From: Promethearchaeota archaeon
GTDB lineage: Archaea; Asgardarchaeota; Lokiarchaeia; Sigyniarchaeales; SOKP01
NCBI GenBank assembly: GCA_019058295.1
Contig: JAHPZI010000019.1
Span: 31,403 to 95,402, forward strand
DNA length: 64,000 nt
Reading direction: 5' to 3'
Within the stretch, counting starts at the first letter, position 1; every line of letters starts with the position of its first letter. The notes beneath the pieces were generated by a model that saw only the letters and a list, made by a program, of their open reading frames with translations, searched no databases and was not told the DNA's origin. This document shows positions 45,188 through 53,031 of the stretch, piece by piece. The position numbers and the translations under genes are program-made.

Positions 45188-45474
45188 TATTCTTCAATAA
45201 CTTCTAATTCTCTTTGCTTTCTCTTTGCAATCCTGAATGACTCTACTCCTCGAGGAGTTTCTATGTAATATGCACCTCCGGTAAATTTGGCGTCGCATTT
45301 CTTACAATGCCAGATACCCGTAGAAATTCTATGGACAGAACCTTTTGTTTGACATCGAGGGCATTTAATTTTTTGTTTCATTTTTTCCATGATTTGGCGA
45401 TATCTCTTCCTGACCACCGAACCATAACGGGCTTGAAATTTTCCACTAATCCCGACTTTTTTAGTTTTCCCCAT
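45187..45474 (-). CDS. rpl37ae: Large-subunit ribosomal protein eL43 (L37Ae)
   Basis: The 95-residue protein opens with GISGKFQARYGSVVRKRYRQ and has a C4 zinc finger, CPRCQTKGSVHRISTGIWHCKKC, then the typical AKFTGGAYYIETP. It belongs to the large subunit and is a normal member of the archaeal exosome operon. It lies 112 bases downstream of rrp42. Confidence 0.96.
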   Translation of the reverse strand: MGKTKKVGISGKFQARYGSVVRKRYRQIMEKMKQKIKCPRCQTKGSVHRISTGIWHCKKCDAKFTGGAYYIETPRGVESFRIAKRKQRELEVIEE

Positions 45475-45577
45475 TTATGCATCAAGTTTAAATTAAGACT
45501 GTTAATAATCTATTAAAAACACAATAAAATAAAAATTTTAAGGAAAATATTAGAAATATTAAAATCTAAATAAAAAT

Positions 45578-45586
45578 AAAAAAAAA
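45578..45586 (-). terminator. T-run after rrp42
   Basis: On the coding strand a run of nine T begins one base after the rrp42 stop, followed by ATTTTTATTTAG. This may end a fraction of exosome transcripts before the L37Ae-Pcc1-prefoldin part. Confidence 0.35.
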
Positions 45587-46420
45587 TTATTCATTATTAG
45601 CTTTGTATTGCCAAAGATTTAAGTCCTTTCTTAATTTTTTACCTATTTCTAGTGATTTATTACATAACATTTTGATTTCATCAAAAGAGAACGTTGCTAT
45701 TCCACTTTTTTGTATACTAGTTATTTTTTCTTCAGTAGAGGATATGGATATCCGACCATCACAAACTAATTCTTCTGGCAAATCTGGATCAAGAAAAATG
45801 ATATCATCAATTTTTCCATAAGTAATTACCAAAGGTAATTCATTAACTATATCTTTTCCAGTAAAATATCCACCTGTCCATTCAACATCTTCGCCATTCC
45901 ATTTCCCTTCAGGAAGTTGGGCTGAAATTAACGTAGTTAAAGCGCTTACGCCTCCACAATCGATTAAATTTCCTTCATAATTTATTACATACATATCAAC
46001 AAATAAAATGTAAACTGCTTTTTCTGCTTCTATGCACAATTTTTTTGTTTGAACACAATCCGCATGTCGAATTCCCCGATCTACCACACGAGCTAATTCA
46101 ATTGATTGTTCATCTGGAGGCCCTCTCTCAAATAAAGGAGATGCCAAGGGTATTAACTCTGCCATAATTGTACAAACACCTTCATCAGGTAAATCAGGAA
46201 AAGGCGTCCCTATATCGTATTTTAATCCAGTTATAATTCTAGTTTCACCTAATGAGACATCAGCTGACCCTTCTGCTGATGCAACAAAATTGGGCGTTAT
46301 TTTGAATTCACGATAATCCCATAGCCCTCGACCATCAAATCGTTCTTCCTTTTTTAAATTATTCTTTATATATTTGCGTTCAATTGTAGATATTACCCGT
46401 TTTACATCCATCATCTTCAA
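45587..46420 (-). CDS. rrp42: Exosome complex subunit Rrp42
   Basis: The non-catalytic RNase PH-like subunit that alternates with Rrp41 in the hexameric ring. Motifs: RFDGRGLWDYREFKI, SAEGSADVSLGETRIITG and LARVVDRGIRHADCV. It is 277 residues. The ribosome site AAAGGAGGGGAAGA is well placed for TTG 46420, which lies inside the Rrp41 stop region; ATG 46414 is the alternative. Translation is coupled with rrp41. Confidence 0.93.
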   Translation of the reverse strand: MKMMDVKRVISTIERKYIKNNLKKEERFDGRGLWDYREFKITPNFVASAEGSADVSLGETRIITGLKYDIGTPFPDLPDEGVCTIMAELIPLASPLFERGPPDEQSIELARVVDRGIRHADCVQTKKLCIEAEKAVYILFVDMYVINYEGNLIDCGGVSALTTLISAQLPEGKWNGEDVEWTGGYFTGKDIVNELPLVITYGKIDDIIFLDPDLPEELVCDGRISISSTEEKITSIQKSGIATFSFDEIKMLCNKSLEIGKKLRKDLNLWQYKANNE

Positions 46421-47187
46421 TCTTCCCCTCCTTTTTCATTTTCAATATTTTTCTGAATTGAAATATATTTATCCTTCAAAGTATTTACTTGAATCTCATA
46501 TATTTTCTCTGCGGCTTCTTTAGCATCTTTTAATACTGTATCTAATTCTGCTAAATCCATGTCTCCATCAAATTGTAATAATGAAATCTCGTCATTAAAC
46601 CATGTAATTGCAATGGGAAGATCTGCTTCTCCTGCTTTATCTTCTATTCCCGAGAGATCAACAACTAATTCACCATCAATTTTTCCAACAGCAAGGGCAG
46701 TTACCAAACTTTTCATTGGAATACCAGCATCAGCTAATGCCAAGGAAGCAACGGTCGTACTAGCGCATCTTGTTCCTCCGTCAGCGTCTATTACTTCGAT
46801 AAAAATTTCAAACGCAGTTCCCGGATAGAGTTCGAGAAATAAAACAGGTTCCAAACAATCTGCAATAATCATTGAAATCTCCTTTTCTCGGCGACCAGGA
46901 GCAGGTCTTTTTCTATCAAAAACAGAATAAGTTGCCATTCTGTAGAAAACACGCAAGACCCCTCTATCAGGTTTTGATAAATGATGAGGGTGCACTTCTC
47001 TTGGGCCAAAAACAGCGGCAAATATTTTATTATTGCCCCATTCGATATATGCACTACCATCCGCATTCTTTAAAATATCAACTTCCATTTTAATAGGTCT
47101 TAACTCTTTTTTATCCCTACCATCAAGCCGCTTGCCATTTTCTTGAAATAGCTTCTCGGGATATTCATCTTTAATCAATAACACCAT
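46417..47187 (-). CDS. rrp41: Exosome complex catalytic subunit Rrp41
   Basis: Phosphorolytic 3'-5' exoribonuclease subunit of the archaeal exosome. The RNase PH fold shows KRLDGRDKKELRPIKMEV, SAYIEWGNNKIFAAVFGPREVHP, VIDADGGTRCASTTVASLALADAGIP and the catalytic-side ADLPIAITWFNDEISLLQFDGDM. 256 residues. Two bases separate it from rrp4 and it overlaps rrp42 by four. It degrades or tails RNA, and would see any unspliced transcripts. Confidence 0.95.
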   Translation of the reverse strand: MVLLIKDEYPEKLFQENGKRLDGRDKKELRPIKMEVDILKNADGSAYIEWGNNKIFAAVFGPREVHPHHLSKPDRGVLRVFYRMATYSVFDRKRPAPGRREKEISMIIADCLEPVLFLELYPGTAFEIFIEVIDADGGTRCASTTVASLALADAGIPMKSLVTALAVGKIDGELVVDLSGIEDKAGEADLPIAITWFNDEISLLQFDGDMDLAELDTVLKDAKEAAEKIYEIQVNTLKDKYISIQKNIENEKGGED

Positions 47188-47189
47188 AA

Positions 47190-47963
47190 TTATTCAATAC
47201 CTCTATTTTTTTTTTCATTTTCTATAAATAATTGCATTCTATCAGTCAATCCCGTTGTATGTGCTTCCCTCTCAATTTTATATATTGCTTCAATAAGAAG
47301 ACGCTCATATGCGATATTATCACCTTTTATCCAAATACGCCCATTTTGAGTTACGAAAATATTACATTTAGTCAAGTTCTTTAACATCTTAATCATGCTC
47401 CCATTTCTCCCGATTAATCTTGGTATTTTAGGAGGATCTATTGAAATCACAATACCACCATTTTTTTTTCCAAGATATTTTCCAATTGTAGTTAATTCGG
47501 GCTTGTTCAGGCGATCTGCTGAAAGAACTTTTACAATTAAAATATCTCCAATATCAAATCTTTCAGTGCTCAATTCTTCTCGTTCATAATTCCGTTTTCC
47601 AATTCGCGACTTCATTCTTTTAACCGTATTTCTTGGCTTAAGTTGAGCAAAATCTTTTGAGTTTATATCACATTTGTATTTTACAGGATTTTTATCGACT
47701 ACGATTGCAATAATTTTATCTCCTGGTTGAGGAGTATAAATCCCTCTTAGCGGGATAACATTAATATAATTTTTATTAATGTTTTTTAAACCTATATGCA
47801 AAGAAATAATTTTTGTTTTGTCTTTATTGAAAATTGTGCCTCTTCCGGGTATAAAATCTTGGACATCTTCGGTTAAAACTTCACCAGGTACAACAAGTTC
47901 ACGAGATGTTTCTTCATCCTCAAATTCGTCATTTTCCTGGGTTACTTGTTCTTCCTCTTCCAT
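47190..47963 (-). CDS. rrp4: Exosome RNA-binding cap subunit Rrp4
   Basis: Rrp4 caps the exosome ring and binds substrate RNA. Three domains are visible: an acidic N-terminus and RELVVPGEVLTEDVQDFIPGRGTI (NT domain), an S1 domain around GIYTPQPGDKIIAIVVDKN, and a KH domain with PPKIPRLIGRNGSMIKMLKNLTKC. Length 257, slightly above usual because of the acidic N-terminus EEEEQVTQENDEFEDEE. Confidence 0.94.
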   Translation of the reverse strand: MEEEEQVTQENDEFEDEETSRELVVPGEVLTEDVQDFIPGRGTIFNKDKTKIISLHIGLKNINKNYINVIPLRGIYTPQPGDKIIAIVVDKNPVKYKCDINSKDFAQLKPRNTVKRMKSRIGKRNYEREELSTERFDIGDILIVKVLSADRLNKPELTTIGKYLGKKNGGIVISIDPPKIPRLIGRNGSMIKMLKNLTKCNIFVTQNGRIWIKGDNIAYERLLIEAIYKIEREAHTTGLTDRMQLFIENEKKNRGIE

Positions 47964-48050
47964 TTATATCACCTCTTATTCTCTATATTAAATCCACTCT
48001 AATTTAATCTAAAAAAAATAATGTAATAGAAGAAAATTAAAAATTTCTGT

Positions 48051-48842
48051 TTAAGATTTTAATAGTTTAGTTTGAACTCTTCCATGAGTTAAATTATTCA
48101 ACTTATCAATTAATTCCATTTGTAAACCGGCCGGTAAACTAACGACTGAAACCCAAGAACCATCAGACTGCCATTCTTCTTTTTTAATTTGCGCTAGTTG
48201 AGCAACAATGCCATAACCTTTAGCTGTAAAAGAAGAAGGTATTTTAATTGCTAATTCAACTTGTTCCATCCGAATTGGGATAATTGCCTGAATCTTTTTA
48301 ATTATATCGTCTACTTGTTCTTCAGCGCTTTTCATAACATCGATATTTGCTTTTGCCTCTTCAATGGCTTTTTCAATCCTTTGATAAGGATGTGGTTTTT
48401 TATTTTGAGGATTTATTGCGTTTTTGCTTATAATAGTTATTATTTGCTTTAGTTTCTTTTGTCTTTCTTCTTCTCTTTGGGATTTAGTCCATTGAATTTC
48501 TCCGTCTAATAAAATGTGTCCACTAATTCTTTTTCCGTCCGTAGTTTCAAATATCGCTTCCATATCGCCATCTGTGGCTTTTTTTCCTCGTCTTAAATCC
48601 TCAAATACGATAAAACTTTCGAAAATTAATTCTAAATTAATTTGTGGATAATTTAATACTTCATCTACAGTTAGACGAGATTTATTATCACCCGATTTTA
48701 GTCTTTTGTTGATCTCCTCACGAATAACTTTTTTAGCTTTCCATGCTTGTTCCGGATCTATTAACATCTCGAAAGTTCTGCCCCCTTTTTCTAAGCGACC
48801 AATGATATAATTCCCTAGATCTATTCTTGCTCGATCGATCAT
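48051..48842 (-). CDS. Ribosome maturation protein SBDS/Sdo1
   Basis: SBDS helps release the anti-association factor aIF6 from 50S subunits. The sequence includes ARIDLGNYIIGRLEKGGRTFEMLIDPEQAW, DEVLNYPQINLELIFESFIVFEDLRRGKKA, and the C-terminal third domain from IPIRMEQVELAIKIPSSFTAKGYG. Its 263 residues are somewhat longer than most archaeal SBDS, mostly in the middle domain, where the segment NPQNKKPHPYQRIEKAI is the conserved linker. Confidence 0.93.
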   Translation of the reverse strand: MIDRARIDLGNYIIGRLEKGGRTFEMLIDPEQAWKAKKVIREEINKRLKSGDNKSRLTVDEVLNYPQINLELIFESFIVFEDLRRGKKATDGDMEAIFETTDGKRISGHILLDGEIQWTKSQREEERQKKLKQIITIISKNAINPQNKKPHPYQRIEKAIEEAKANIDVMKSAEEQVDDIIKKIQAIIPIRMEQVELAIKIPSSFTAKGYGIVAQLAQIKKEEWQSDGSWVSVVSLPAGLQMELIDKLNNLTHGRVQTKLLKS

Positions 48843-48978
48843 TATATAATTTCACAAATTTTTAAATTGGTTATACCCGCTCAATCCCATGTTTTTAATT
48901 TCAATACGGTATTGAAAGATAAATAAAATAAGGTAATAACCTTGATTTAAATATTTATAATTTCTTTTGTAATTTCTT

Positions 48979-49695
48979 CTATAATTTATCTAATAATTCT
49001 TGTTTCTCATCTATACTTAACAATCTAAATTTTACATCCTCTTTCAAAATAAAGGCTACATCACAATTATCCTTATTTAAGTTATCGCCCATTAACTCCT
49101 TTAATGTTCTTAGGGGCAATAATTTTAATTCCTCATCACTTATATCATCTTTATAATTTTCTTCAAGATAGGTTCTTGCTTCAGTAGCTCCAGAACCAAT
49201 TGCGAAGGCTTTGTACCCCCACATGGCTCCAGAAGGATCTGTTAAATATAATGACGTTGAGCCATTATTATCAATTCCAGCAATAAGAAAAGATACCCCG
49301 AACGGTCTTACACCCGCGTTTTGCGTAAACGCTTGTAAATATTCGCAAATATTTAAGGTACTATCTTTTACAGAGATTTTTTCATCATATGATAGTATAT
49401 TTATTTGAGCTTGAATACGGGCTCTGTCAATCAACACACGGGCGTCAGCAGTCAGTCCTGCTATGGTCACTCCAATATGGTCGTCAACTTTAAATATTTT
49501 TTCTGAACCTAAACTAACAACAAGTCCAGAACTTTTTTTCTCAACCGCAAACACAACAGAATTTTTATTTATACAACAAATTGCGGTTGTTCCTCTTCTA
49601 ACCGCTTCAATTGCATACTCGACCTGGAATAGCCGCCCTTCTGGCGAAAACTGGGTTATCGCCATGTCGTATCCTCTTCCTGCTTGCTGGAACAT
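48979..49695 (-). CDS. psmA: 20S proteasome alpha subunit
   Basis: Forms the outer rings of the 20S proteasome. The signature GYDMAITQFSPEGRLFQVEYAIEAVRRGTTAI includes the gate-forming YD-R region, and SGATEARTYLEENY is the conserved C-terminal helix. Length 238 is standard. It heads the exosome run, 136 bases upstream of the SBDS gene. The CDC48-like unfoldase elsewhere in the window would be a natural partner. Confidence 0.96.
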   Translation of the reverse strand: MFQQAGRGYDMAITQFSPEGRLFQVEYAIEAVRRGTTAICCINKNSVVFAVEKKSSGLVVSLGSEKIFKVDDHIGVTIAGLTADARVLIDRARIQAQINILSYDEKISVKDSTLNICEYLQAFTQNAGVRPFGVSFLIAGIDNNGSTSLYLTDPSGAMWGYKAFAIGSGATEARTYLEENYKDDISDEELKLLPLRTLKELMGDNLNKDNCDVAFILKEDVKFRLLSIDEKQELLDKL

Positions 49696-49877
49696 TTATA
49701 AAATCCCTCAAAATTTTTAAATTTTAATGTATTTACATTATTTTTTTTAATTACTGATTTAAACATTATTAATTAAAGGTATAATAAATATTTTTTTCAT
49801 ATATTATAAAACCGCTACAGATCTAGGAAAAATATATTCCTAATCATTAATCTAAATATTTTATATTGAGTAAATAA

Positions 49878-50261
49878 TTAGTAAGACCATGCAAGCTTAT
49901 TTACAAAAATAGACCATTCCAATAAAATAATATCCGTCTCTTGCGATGTATGTAAGAGTAAATATGAATCTCCTTCCTTAGTAATTGAACCTGCAATGTT
50001 TCCTTTTCCGCCTGATATATTTTTCGCAGCAAGTTGGATATCATCATTTTTTAGAATCGCATATCTAAAGTTTTGATATGTTAGAGAAGGTTCTTTCTCT
50101 TTCCAAGCTTTAAGTATTGCTTTTGCTTCTTTAGTGGTCAATGGGTTAATTGTGGAAGATTTGAACATAACTTCTCCCTCCGAATTAATAAGAAATACTT
50201 CTTCAACCCCATTGTGTTGATTTAATTCTTCAACTATGTGATTAAATTGGTGTTCTTCCAT
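49878..50261 (-). CDS. Roadblock/LC7-like small protein
   Basis: A 127-residue protein with the roadblock-like order helix, strand pair, helix, strand pair: FNHIVEELNQHNGVEEVFLINSEGEVMFKS, then RYAILKNDDIQLAAKN, GGKGNIAGSITKEGDSYLLLHTS. These domains dimerise and partner small GTPases; Asgard archaea encode many. No GTPase gene lies beside it, and the sequence is divergent, so the fold call is tentative. 182 AT-rich bases separate it from psmA. Confidence 0.5.
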   Translation of the reverse strand: MEEHQFNHIVEELNQHNGVEEVFLINSEGEVMFKSSTINPLTTKEAKAILKAWKEKEPSLTYQNFRYAILKNDDIQLAAKNISGGKGNIAGSITKEGDSYLLLHTSQETDIILLEWSIFVNKLAWSY

Positions 50262-50393
50262 ATTCTATCACTAATTAATAATTATTATGAAATTTCTTTT
50301 GTAAAAAGATAATAGATTTTTGTAATTTAAACTTTTTAGAAAACACTTATTTTAAAAAAAATTTTTTACTTTAAATATATTATACTGTTTAAT

Positions 50394-51179
50394 ATGGGAA
50401 AGAAATTAGTTCTATATGATAAAATTTATAATATATCTTCAGAAAGAAAGAGGAAAGATTTTATTATACGATATTCAAAATATTTGAGGGAATATACAAA
50501 AGGGTTTTCGAATACAAAAATAAAAATAAATAAATTGCGTGATTACGATAAAAGGTTCGAAATTTTTATTAATGGACCTGAGGAAATTTTTGTTTTTAAT
50601 TTATTGAAGAAGGAAATAGGGTGCATAAAAGAATTTAAAGAGATTCAAGTAGGAAAAGTATATAAAGGAACTATGATTGATGTTGGAAAGGTTGGATTCG
50701 GCATTTTCGTTGATTGTGCAATTATGAATCCTAAAGTTGATGTTTTAATAAGTTTACACTCACTTAGGAATCAATTATGTAGGGATAAGGAAAAATCGTT
50801 AAAAGAGATTATAAATGCCTACGAATTTGTTGAACATTTTCCGGTATATGTTAAAATTATAGAAATAGACTCAATAAAGAATAAAATACAAGGAGAATTA
50901 GACGAGAAAACGTTAAAATTGTTTAAAAAAATCTTAGATGAAGATATTGAGGGTCTTTTTATGAGCGGGGAGACAAAAGGACAATTTAAAAAAGCTCTTA
51001 TAAGAAATGGAAATTTAAGAGATATAATTTCATTGAAGAGATATGGCTATTTGGAACATATTGTACTTTTAAAGGAAGGCTCTAATGCTTCAGGGATAAT
51101 ACCTAAAATTGGGAAAGATTTAAGAAATTGTAAATTAAGTGCAATACGACCAACTAAAATAAAAGCATTATTTGAATAA
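50394..51179 (+). CDS. DUF2110-like archaeal protein
   Basis: A 261-residue archaeal protein. The middle reads VYKGTMIDVGKVGFGIFVDCAIMNPKVDVLIS, an S1/OB-like RNA-binding segment, and the end is KLSAIRPTKIKALF. I associate this pattern with DUF2110, whose function is unknown; the OB-like segment suggests RNA binding. It is unaccompanied on its strand, with two tRNA genes just downstream on the other strand. Confidence 0.6.
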   Translation: MGKKLVLYDKIYNISSERKRKDFIIRYSKYLREYTKGFSNTKIKINKLRDYDKRFEIFINGPEEIFVFNLLKKEIGCIKEFKEIQVGKVYKGTMIDVGKVGFGIFVDCAIMNPKVDVLISLHSLRNQLCRDKEKSLKEIINAYEFVEHFPVYVKIIEIDSIKNKIQGELDEKTLKLFKKILDEDIEGLFMSGETKGQFKKALIRNGNLRDIISLKRYGYLEHIVLLKEGSNASGIIPKIGKDLRNCKLSAIRPTKIKALFE

Positions 51180-51218
51180 TTTTAATAAAAAATAATGGTG
51201 AGCCAGGGGAGGATTGAA

Positions 51219-51251
51219 TTCGGGCTATTTGGGATAATATCCCTTATAAGT
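51219..51251 (-). other. tRNA-Val intron 2 (33 nt, T-arm, position 53/54)
   Basis: Exon nts CGGG pair with intron nts CCCG; bulges AG^A and AA^T flank this 4-bp helix, giving exactly the cleavage needed to join GGGAG to TTCAATC. The intron contains a GGGAT-ATT-ATCCC hairpin. Confidence 0.8.
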
Positions 51252-51281
51252 CTCCCGACCTTCGCGGTGTAAGCGCGACGT

Positions 51282-51311
51282 CTGTTTCTTGTTTTCAAAA
51301 TGAAAACAAGC
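51282..51311 (-). other. tRNA-Val intron 1 (30 nt, D-arm, near position 23/24)
   Basis: The inner helix is a perfect 9-bp stem CTTGTTTTC/GAAAACAAG with loop ATTTT. The central helix is GTT against AAC plus one A-A mismatch. Bulges TG^G and AG^A give cleavage that joins TTATG to ACGTCGCG. Confidence 0.8.
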
Positions 51312-51353
51312 CATAACCACTAGACCACTGGCTCTTGGACGCAGACGGTGGGA

Positions 51354-51383
51354 ATTTTGAAATCTTATGCTTTACAAGATCCT
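51354..51383 (-). other. tRNA-Ser(GCT) intron 2 (30 nt, T-loop, position 59/60)
   Basis: Exon TTCG pairs with intron CAAA (three of four, one C-A mismatch); bulges AA^A and AT^T flank it. The inner helix is ATCTT/AAGAT extended by two G-T pairs. Cleavage restores T-loop TTCGAAT. Confidence 0.72.
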
Positions 51384-51429
51384 TTCGAACCCACGAGTCC
51401 ATTGGACACCGGATTAGCAATCCGGCGCT

Positions 51430-51451
51430 TTAGGCACGCTTAAACTACGTT
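51430..51451 (-). other. tRNA-Ser(GCT) intron 1 (22 nt, D-arm, position near 22/23)
   Basis: Exon TGGT pairs with intron GCCT (two G-C and one T-G, one T-T mismatch); bulges AG^A and AA^A flank it. The inner helix is ACGT/GCGT with a 7-nt loop. Cleavage joins GGTAG to AGCG and restores the D stem. Confidence 0.75.
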
Positions 51452-51575
51452 CTACCAAGCTAAGCGACGTCTGCATTTTTTTGTATAGCATGAATGGCTA
51501 TAATGTGAATATAAAAATTTAAAATTTTAATATTTTTTCATCTGGCTATTAAAAAAAAATAGAAGAAAGAAAACA

Positions 51576-52058
51576 TTATTCTGAGATTATCTCAAATACC
51601 ATCTTTTCGATAATTGGCTTTTTGGTGTAGCGTTTATCGTAATACCACCCTACAAGATGTGCTTTCTGTTCTTTCTCTGGTATAGGTGGAATTACAATGA
51701 TCATTACACCATTACTTAAGTATTTCAATATTCTTTTATCGATTGCGTGTAATTTTTCGTTCCCAGATGGATGTGAGTGCCATTGCCAAACTATATCAAC
51801 TCCTAATTCTTGCTTAAACTTCCGCATATTGTAAATTTTGGACTTTTTATATCGCATCCAAGATCTAGGTTTTATATGTACTTTAGTTTTTCGTAAATCA
51901 GAATTCATTATAAATCTATTAACAATTCCAAAGTTTTCTTTACGTTCCGCAAATAACCATCCATGTATAATATAAGGAATTTCTTCCTTTGCTTTTTCAG
52001 TAATTTCTTTAAATATTCTTTCGGGGATTAAATATCTGAAATCTTTTGCGCTACTCAT
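51576..52058 (-). CDS. JAMM/MPN-domain (JAB) metalloprotease-like protein
   Basis: A 160-residue single-domain protein with the JAMM metal motif WQWHSHPSGNEKLHAID: H-x-H, seven residues, then the position that is normally serine (His here), and D three residues later. An upstream Glu in AKEEIPYIIHGWLFAE would complete the site. JAMM proteins cleave ubiquitin-like conjugates (Rpn11) or act on other isopeptides; no ubiquitin, E1 or E2 gene is near. The His for Ser change is unusual, so activity is open. Confidence 0.8.
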   Translation of the reverse strand: MSSAKDFRYLIPERIFKEITEKAKEEIPYIIHGWLFAERKENFGIVNRFIMNSDLRKTKVHIKPRSWMRYKKSKIYNMRKFKQELGVDIVWQWHSHPSGNEKLHAIDKRILKYLSNGVMIIVIPPIPEKEQKAHLVGWYYDKRYTKKPIIEKMVFEIISE

Positions 52059-52290
52059 AATCTTTATTCCTCGTTGTAAATTAATTAATGATAAAATTTA
52101 TATTTTCTGTAAGTTTATTTAAAACCTTTAGCAATAGAATCCTAAGTTTAAAAAAGAATAATAATATTATGGCTTATCTCTTATTAATAACGATATTTAT
52201 TAATAGATCGTAAAAATAATAAATAAAATTATATTCTTTATTATCGTTAGCACTTTAGAAAAAATTTTAAATTATCTCTCATTAGAATAA

Positions 52291-52373
52291 GCAGATGTAG
52301 CCTAGTTGGTAAGACGCCGGCCTTGAGAGCCGGTGCGCGTGAGCGCTCGGGGGTTCGAGTCCCTCCATCTGCG
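52291..52373 (+). tRNA. tRNA-Ser (TGA)
   Basis: An intronless 83-nt tRNA: acceptor GCAGATG/CATCTGC, discriminator G, anticodon arm CCGGC-CTTGAGA-GCCGG (anticodon TGA), long variable arm GCGC-GTGA-GCGC, T-loop TTCGAGT. The D stem GCC/GAC has one C-A mismatch. No CCA encoded. Confidence 0.93.
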
Positions 52374-52419
52374 CTTCATATAATTGTAATATTTGCTAAC
52401 ATTAACGAATCTTAATAAT

Positions 52420-52493
52420 GGGCTATTGGCGCAGTCAGGTAGCGCAGCAGGCTCTTAACCTGTAGGTCGGGGGTTCAATTCCCTCATAGCCCG
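52420..52493 (+). tRNA. tRNA-Lys (CTT)
   Basis: An intronless 74-nt tRNA: acceptor GGGCTAT/ATAGCCC, discriminator G, D-arm GCGC-AGTCAGGTA-GCGC, anticodon loop CTCTTAA (anticodon CTT), T-loop TTCAATT. It lies 46 bases after tRNA-Ser(TGA) on the same strand. No CCA encoded. Confidence 0.94.
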
Positions 52494-52652
52494 TTAATAT
52501 TAATACTTTTGACTTCTTTTATTTATACTTTTATTCAAGGAAAAAAAATCCAATAAAGAAAATAAATAATTTATATCATTAATTAAAATATTTCAATATC
52601 AATTATTAATAAAAACTAATAAAAATAATCGATTTAAGAAGGAATGATTTAA

Positions 52653-52844
52653 ATGACATTAAAATTCAAATATTTTATATCTTTACTGGGGTTTCTGATT
52701 CCCACATTAATTATAACACCAATAGTTTGGATGTTCGAAGCCCCAGGCGTTCTGACGATAATAGGATTCACCACTTTAATAATTGGTGTCATTCTATCAT
52801 ATTATATGGGAATAAGAGGGGTACTTAAGGACTCTTCGGATTAA
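52653..52844 (+). CDS. Small two-helix membrane protein
   Basis: 63 residues with two hydrophobic segments, FISLLGFLIPTLIITPIVWMF and GVLTIIGFTTLIIGVILSYYMG, separated by EAP. The start has AAGAAGGAATGATTTAAATG upstream. A long T-run follows the stop, as expected for a real transcription unit. No family recognised. Confidence 0.5.
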   Translation: MTLKFKYFISLLGFLIPTLIITPIVWMFEAPGVLTIIGFTTLIIGVILSYYMGIRGVLKDSSD

Positions 52845-52845
52845 A

Positions 52846-52863
52846 TTTTTTTTTTTTTTTTTT
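52846..52863 (+). terminator. Eighteen-T run terminator
   Basis: An uninterrupted run of 18 T starts directly after the small membrane protein's stop codon. Its length and position fit an archaeal intrinsic terminator. The rest of the gap up to the TFB gene (to 53161) is AT-rich and shows no gene. Confidence 0.65.
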
Positions 52864-53031
52864 GTACATAATTTCGTTACTTTAGAACATACAAATATAA
52901 AAAAAAATAACTTAAAATGAAAATAAGTAATAAAATTAGTAATAAAAATCTTATATCTTTGATCAAATAATCATATATTTAAATTTAGGTTTCTAATAAC
53001 AAGAAATAAGATATTAAGGAACTTTTACAAC

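Larger units (their letters stand above)
51196..51334 (-). tRNA. tRNA-Val (TAC) with two non-canonical introns
   Basis: Acceptor GAGCCAG pairs with CTGGCTC; an A and CCA follow, so CCA is encoded. The anticodon arm is TCGCG-CTTACAC-CGCGA, anticodon TAC. Taken as it stands, neither the D-arm nor the T-arm can form. Removing 51282-51311 gives D stem GTC/GAC; removing 51219-51251 gives T stem GGGAG/CTCCC with loop TTCAATC. The mature tRNA is then 76 nt including CCA. No intron is present at the canonical position after base 37. Confidence 0.88.
51340..51474 (-). tRNA. tRNA-Ser (GCT) with two non-canonical introns
   Basis: Acceptor GCAGACG pairs with CGTCTGC, discriminator G, no CCA directly following. 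The anticodon arm is CCGGA-TTGCTAA-TCCGG, anticodon GCT. A long variable arm GTCC-AAT-GGAC confirms serine. Removing 51430-51451 gives D stem GCT/AGC, and removing 51354-51383 gives T stem GTGGG/CCCAC with a 7-nt loop TTCGAAT; the mature product is 83 nt. Its 3' end lies 5 nt from the tRNA-Val 5' end, so both are probably one transcript. Confidence 0.87.
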
